From Ilumatobacteraceae bacterium (GTDB taxonomy: Bacteria > Actinomycetota > Acidimicrobiia > Acidimicrobiales > Ilumatobacteraceae): a DNA stretch of 10,308 nt. Location of the stretch: the NCBI GenBank assembly GCA_030728545.1, contig JANQZQ010000104.1, positions 5,237 through 15,544 on the forward strand. The letters are read 5' to 3'. The position numbers and the translations under genes are program-made. This document shows positions 7,069 through 10,308 of this stretch, one piece after another (within the stretch, counting starts at the first letter, position 1; the number at the start of each line of letters is the position of its first letter). The notes beneath the pieces are model-generated. The model was not told the origin of the DNA. It searched no databases and saw only the letters and a program-made list of their open reading frames with translations.

Positions 7069-8544
7069 GTGAGCCGTCCGGTTGTAACCGTCGTCGGTTT
7101 GGGGCCTGGCCCAGTTGGGTTGGTGACCCAAGAAACTCGTGACGCCATTGCGAGTGCAACTACTCGCTTTGTGCGCACCACTCGTCACCCGAGTGCTGCT
7201 CTCGTTGGCGATGCAATATCTTTTGACGACGAATACGAGCGCCACGACACATTTGCCGAGGTGTATGCCGCCATCGCCACTCGGGTGAGCGAAGCCGCCG
7301 TGCGCGATGGCTCGGCGTTGTATGCAGTGCCTGGCTCACCTGGCGTGCTCGAAGACGTCGTGCAACGACTGCTTGCCGACACGCGGCTTGATGTGCAGGT
7401 GATGTCGGCGGTGAGTTTTTTGGATCTTGCCTGGTTGCGCCTCGGCATCGACCCGGTGAATCACAGTGTGCGGTTAGTGGATGCCCATCGCTTCGCAGAA
7501 GTTGCTGCCGACGACCGCGGCCCATTCTTGGTGGCGCAATGTCATGCCGACTGGGTGTTGTCAGAAGTAAAACTGGCTCACGACTCGGCCCGCGGCGACG
7601 AGCCCGTCGTGGTGTTGCATCACTTGGGCTTGCCCGACGAACAGGTGGTGACCACCACATGGAATGACATCGACCGGCTCGAGCGGGCCCATGGCGTAGT
7701 GGCCGACCATTTGACGTCGATCTACATTGCGCAACTCGCCGAGCCGATTGCCGGCGAGATGGCCCGACTGCACCGTTTGGCGCGCACGCTGCGCGAGCAG
7801 TGCCCGTGGGACCGCGAGCAAACTCACGCTTCGCTCGTGCGTTACCTGATCGAGGAAACATACGAAGTGGTTGATGCGCTGAACGCACTCGACGCCAATG
7901 ACCCCACCACCGACGACGCGCTCATCGAAGAACTGGGCGACTTGTTGTATCAAATTGAATTTCACACCACAATTGCCGAGCAAGAAGGCCGGTTTAGCCT
8001 GGCCGATGTTGCACGCGCGACCCACGACAAATTGGTGCGTCGCCACCCGCACGTGTTTAGTGATGCTTCAGCAACCACCGCAGGTGACGTGGTCAAGACC
8101 TGGGATGAAATCAAACAAGCTGAACGTGCCGAACGCGCAACTGACGAGCCAGACTTTTTTGCGGGTGTGGCGCGTGCTGCCCCGTCGCTGTCGTTAGCCC
8201 AAAAGTTGCAGAAGCGCGCTGCCGAGGTTGGCTTTGACTGGCCCGATGTTGCTGGTGCTACCGCCAAACTCACCGAAGAAATCTCCGAACTGCACGAGGC
8301 GACGCAGACGGGCGACCCCGATGCCGTACGTATGGAACTTGGCGACGTGCTCTTCAGCGTGGTGAACGTGGCGCGCAAACTTGGCCTTGACGCCGAGACA
8401 GCACTTCGCCAGGCCTCCGACAAATTCGTTGCACGTTTCACCCGTGTGCAACAACTGGCCGCTCAACGCGGGCTAGACCTAGCAAATTGTGACCTCGCCC
8501 AACTTGATGCGTTGTGGGACGACGCCAAACGCGAACTCGCCTGA
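7069..8544 (+). CDS. mazG: TP-methylase/MazG fusion, nucleoside triphosphate pyrophosphohydrolase (YabN type)
   Basis: With the GTG at 7069 the product has 491 residues. Residues about 4-210 form a tetrapyrrole-methylase (TP methylase) domain starting VVTVVGLGPG, the family's glycine-rich motif, and later LYAVPGSPGVLEDVV. Two MazG domains follow. The first has the metal-binding EETYE at 262-266 and ELGD at 288-291; the second has EEISE at 403-407 and ELGD at 423-426. Both match EExxE...ExxD, so both look catalytically intact. MazG hydrolyses NTPs to NMP and pyrophosphate; the role of the methylase domain in such fusions is not established. Bacillus YabN has the same architecture, whereas M. 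tuberculosis MazG is shorter and lacks this fused domain. The TTG at 7027 would add 14 residues overlapping the upstream gene and has no family support. The 5-base gap suggests translational coupling. Confidence 0.93.
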   Translation: MSRPVVTVVGLGPGPVGLVTQETRDAIASATTRFVRTTRHPSAALVGDAISFDDEYERHDTFAEVYAAIATRVSEAAVRDGSALYAVPGSPGVLEDVVQRLLADTRLDVQVMSAVSFLDLAWLRLGIDPVNHSVRLVDAHRFAEVAADDRGPFLVAQCHADWVLSEVKLAHDSARGDEPVVVLHHLGLPDEQVVTTTWNDIDRLERAHGVVADHLTSIYIAQLAEPIAGEMARLHRLARTLREQCPWDREQTHASLVRYLIEETYEVVDALNALDANDPTTDDALIEELGDLLYQIEFHTTIAEQEGRFSLADVARATHDKLVRRHPHVFSDASATTAGDVVKTWDEIKQAERAERATDEPDFFAGVARAAPSLSLAQKLQKRAAEVGFDWPDVAGATAKLTEEISELHEATQTGDPDAVRMELGDVLFSVVNVARKLGLDAETALRQASDKFVARFTRVQQLAAQRGLDLANCDLAQLDALWDDAKRELA

Positions 8545-8554
8545 GCCACCCACC

Positions 8555-8582
8555 GACAGCCAACTAGAGACAGCCAACTAGA
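8555..8582 (+). repeat. Perfect 14-bp tandem duplication upstream of eno
   Basis: GACAGCCAACTAGA occurs twice head to tail, at 8555-8568 and 8569-8582, with no mismatch. It fills most of the 49-base gap between mazG and eno. The second copy merges at its right end into TAGATT, a -10-like hexamer. Each copy carries GACA and TAGA, which resemble halves of -35 and -10 elements. Confidence 0.95.
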
Positions 8583-8584
8583 TT
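8579..8584 (+). promoter_or_regulatory. Candidate -10 element of eno
   Basis: TAGATT fits TANNNT, sits 9 bases before the eno ATG, and straddles the end of the 14-bp tandem repeat. A start at the normal distance would give a leader of about 0-3 bases. CCGACA at 8553-8558 is a possible -35 but needs a 20-base spacer. No Shine-Dalgarno motif lies before the ATG, which fits a near-leaderless mRNA. Confidence 0.4.
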
Positions 8585-8593
8585 GGGCGCGCC

Positions 8594-9865
8594 ATGAACA
8601 TCGTCGACATAGTCGGGCGTGAAGTGCTTGATTCGCGCGGCAACCCCACGGTCGAAGTCGATGTGCATCTCGACGGTGGAGCAATCGGCACGGCAATCGT
8701 GCCATCGGGTGCTTCCACTGGCGAACACGAAGCAGTGGAATTGCGTGATGGCGGCTCGCGCTATCTGGGCAAAGGCGTGACCAAAGCCGTAGCGAACGTC
8801 AACGGCGAACTGCGCGCCGCACTCATCGGGCGCGACTCGGCAGATCAACGCGGCGCTGACGAAGCAATGATTGCCCTCGACGCCACTGCCAACAAAGGTC
8901 GGCTCGGGGCCAATGCGATGCTCGGTGTGAGCCTGGCTCTGGCGCAGGCCCATGCTCGCGCCACCAACACCCCGTTGTATGCCTCGATCGGTGGGCCGGC
9001 TGCGTATGTGTTGCCAGTGCCAATGCTCAATGTGTTGAACGGCGGTGCCCACGCCGACAACAACGTGGATTTGCAGGAGTTCATGGTGATGCCAATTGGT
9101 GCACCGTCATTTCGCGAAGCGTTGCGCTGGGGTGTCGAGACCTATCACGCGTTAAAGAGCGTGTTGCGTGAACGCGGGCTCAGCACCGCAGTGGGCGACG
9201 AAGGTGGGTTTGCGCCGAACCTTGCCAGCAACGAAGAGGCAATTGTGGTGCTATTGCAAGCAGTCGAGCGTGCCGGATTCGTCGCGGGCAAAGACATCGC
9301 GATTGCACTCGACCCCGCGATGAGCGAGCTCTACAAAAATGGTGCGTATCACCTGGCCGGCGAAGGCAAGACCATGTCGGCTGGCGAACTGTGCACATGG
9401 TGGGGCGACCTGGTGGCGCGCTACCCCATCGTGTCGATTGAAGATGCAATGGCCGAAGACGACTGGGATGGCTGGTCACAACTCACTGCAGCACTCGGCG
9501 ACAAAGTGCAGCTCGTGGGTGACGACCTGTTTGTTACCAATGCCCAACGCCTGCAACGCGGTATCGACAGCAAAGTGGCCAACAGTGTGCTGGTCAAGGT
9601 AAACCAGATCGGCACGCTGACCGAAACACTCACCACCGTGAGCTTGGCCGACCAACACGGCTACACCAGTGTGATGAGCCATCGCAGCGGCGAAACCGAA
9701 GACTCCACCATTGCCGACCTTGCCGTGGCCACCAATTGCGGGCAGATCAAGACTGGCGCCCCCGCCCGCAGCGACCGCGTGGCGAAATACAACCGGTTGT
9801 TGCGAATTGAAGCCGAACTCGGTTCACGTGCCAAATTTTTGGGTCGTGACGCGCTCAACCCGTAA
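8594..9865 (+). CDS. eno: Enolase (phosphopyruvate hydratase)
   Basis: This 423-residue enzyme converts 2-phosphoglycerate to phosphoenolpyruvate in glycolysis and the reverse in gluconeogenesis. The mobile loop PSGASTGEHE contains Ser41. The motif GGAHADNNVDLQEFMVMP precedes catalytic Glu203 in GDEGGFAPN. Magnesium ligands are Asp240 (ALDPAMSE), Glu283 (SIEDAMAEDDW) and Asp310 (GDDLFVTN). Lys335 in LVKVNQIGTLTET is the general base, His363 lies in SHRSGETEDS, and Lys386 in IKTGAPARSDR closes the site. All positions match the family, and length is near the usual 425-430. It follows mazG after 49 bases containing a duplicated 14-mer and a likely own promoter, so it may be expressed above the rest of the cluster. 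The mazG-eno-ftsB order is typical of Actinobacteria. Confidence 0.98.
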   Translation: MNIVDIVGREVLDSRGNPTVEVDVHLDGGAIGTAIVPSGASTGEHEAVELRDGGSRYLGKGVTKAVANVNGELRAALIGRDSADQRGADEAMIALDATANKGRLGANAMLGVSLALAQAHARATNTPLYASIGGPAAYVLPVPMLNVLNGGAHADNNVDLQEFMVMPIGAPSFREALRWGVETYHALKSVLRERGLSTAVGDEGGFAPNLASNEEAIVVLLQAVERAGFVAGKDIAIALDPAMSELYKNGAYHLAGEGKTMSAGELCTWWGDLVARYPIVSIEDAMAEDDWDGWSQLTAALGDKVQLVGDDLFVTNAQRLQRGIDSKVANSVLVKVNQIGTLTETLTTVSLADQHGYTSVMSHRSGETEDSTIADLAVATNCGQIKTGAPARSDRVAKYNRLLRIEAELGSRAKFLGRDALNP

Positions 9866-9883
9866 GACGGGGAGTCCACCGAG

Positions 9884-9916
9884 ATGCGCAGGCCAGCCGT
9901 CACAATAGAGGTGTGA
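9884..9916 (+). CDS. Possible 10-codon upstream ORF coupled to the ftsB-like gene
   Basis: ATG at 9884 opens a reading frame for MRRPAVTIEV that ends with TGA at 9914-9916. The stop overlaps the GTG start of the next gene in the sequence GTGA (9913-9916), the classic arrangement for translational coupling. GGGGAG at 9869-9874, 9 bases before the ATG, is the best Shine-Dalgarno-like sequence I see in this window. No -10 element with a good match is visible here. The peptide is too short for a homology argument and could be chance. If real, ribosomes finishing it would restart at the division gene. Confidence 0.35.
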   Translation: MRRPAVTIEV

Positions 9917-10308
9917 ACTTTCCGCTTGCTCTAGCCAGCCGTCTGCGGTCGTTCACGACGCCCATCGTGTTGTTGATAGCTGCGGGCATCACCATCACAT
10001 TTTTGGTGGTGCCGGTGCGCACCTGGCTGTCGCAACAAGATTTGCTCGACACCCGATCTCGGCAGTACGGCGTGTATGAAGAAGTCAACGATGCGTTGCA
10101 AGACGAAGTCGACGCGTTGTCGGCGCCAACCGGTGTGCGCCAAGCAATTCGCTCACAACTTGGGTACCTGTTGCCCAACGAACGACGCATTCCCCTACTC
10201 GCTCAACCCGAAGCCCCAGTGACCCTGCCCGATCGCTGGCCTTACACCTTGGTGGCTGGCATCGTGAGCGTGCGCGAGACGCAACAAGTGGGTGTGGCCG
10301 AAGGCAAT
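9913..10308 (+). CDS. ftsB: FtsB/DivIC-type septum formation initiator, 3' end beyond window
   Basis: From GTG at 9913 the frame is open for 132 codons to the window edge, so the C-terminus is missing. The layout is that of FtsB/DivIC: a short Arg-containing cytoplasmic N-terminus, one membrane segment at about 14-35 (PIVLLIAAGITITFLVVPV), then an extracytoplasmic coiled coil at about 38-70, then IRSQLGYLLPNE at 79-90, matching the family's usual (A)R..LGY..PGE end. Most family members finish soon after this, but here at least 40 more residues follow, including LPDRWPYTLVAGI at 105-117. It would bridge FtsL and FtsQ at the division septum. Position directly after eno is the actinobacterial norm. 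The start overlaps the stop of a 10-codon upstream ORF. An alternative reading is a leaderless start after CACAAT at 9901-9906. Confidence 0.82.
   Translation, partial: MNFPLALASRLRSFTTPIVLLIAAGITITFLVVPVRTWLSQQDLLDTRSRQYGVYEEVNDALQDEVDALSAPTGVRQAIRSQLGYLLPNERRIPLLAQPEAPVTLPDRWPYTLVAGIVSVRETQQVGVAEGN

Noticed and set aside
6362..7888. Long minus-strand open frames opposite the foldase and mazG genes (242-265 residues)
   Set aside because: They mirror well-supported plus-strand genes and show no family motif.
1..10308. Mobile element, CRISPR, toxin-antitoxin, phage or defence genes
   Set aside because: No transposase, integrase, terminal repeats, regularly spaced repeats or toxin-like small gene pairs are visible; every large frame is a recognised housekeeping gene.

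Overview
This window is a housekeeping segment from an actinobacterium. I place it tentatively in or near the Acidimicrobiia, because base composition is only moderately GC-rich, the bS22-type micro-protein is actinobacterial, Prs carries the actinobacterial motifs SPDTGRV and DDMIDTAGT, and MazG is fused to a tetrapyrrole-methylase domain. The taxonomic call is inference from gene content, not from a marker tree.

Layout: on the minus strand at the left edge is a 31-residue, very basic ribosomal protein (bS22/AURKAIP1 type). A short divergent spacer separates it from tRNA-Gln(UUG) on the plus strand. Eight plus-strand genes then follow almost without gaps: prs, rplY (ctc), pth, mfd, an exported PpiC-type foldase lipoprotein, a TP-methylase/MazG fusion, eno, and the 5' part of an ftsB/divIC-type division gene that runs off the right edge. 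Intergenic gaps are 33, 21, 12, 9, 5, 49 and 47 bases. No stretch over 300 bases lacks a gene.

The genes cover PRPP synthesis (Prs), ribosome and translation maintenance (L25, peptidyl-tRNA hydrolase, tRNA-Gln, bS22), transcription-coupled repair (Mfd), extracytoplasmic folding, nucleotide-pool sanitation (MazG), glycolysis (enolase) and septum assembly (FtsB/DivIC). The order is the familiar actinobacterial mfd-mazG-lipoprotein-eno-ftsB and prs-rplY-pth neighbourhood, joined into one run. It is also collinear with the prs-ctc-pth-mfd-yabN-divIC region of Bacillus subtilis.

I do not see a new defence, mobile or biosynthetic system. The observations worth a second look are regulatory. Shine-Dalgarno motifs are nearly absent, and several starts lie 6 to 9 bases after a TANNNT -10-like hexamer, suggesting leaderless mRNAs. 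A perfect 14-bp tandem duplication sits in the eno promoter region. A 10-codon upstream ORF is coupled by a GTGA overlap to the ftsB-like gene. A two-codon AUG-CGG-UAA mini-ORF inside a small hairpin lies just before pth.
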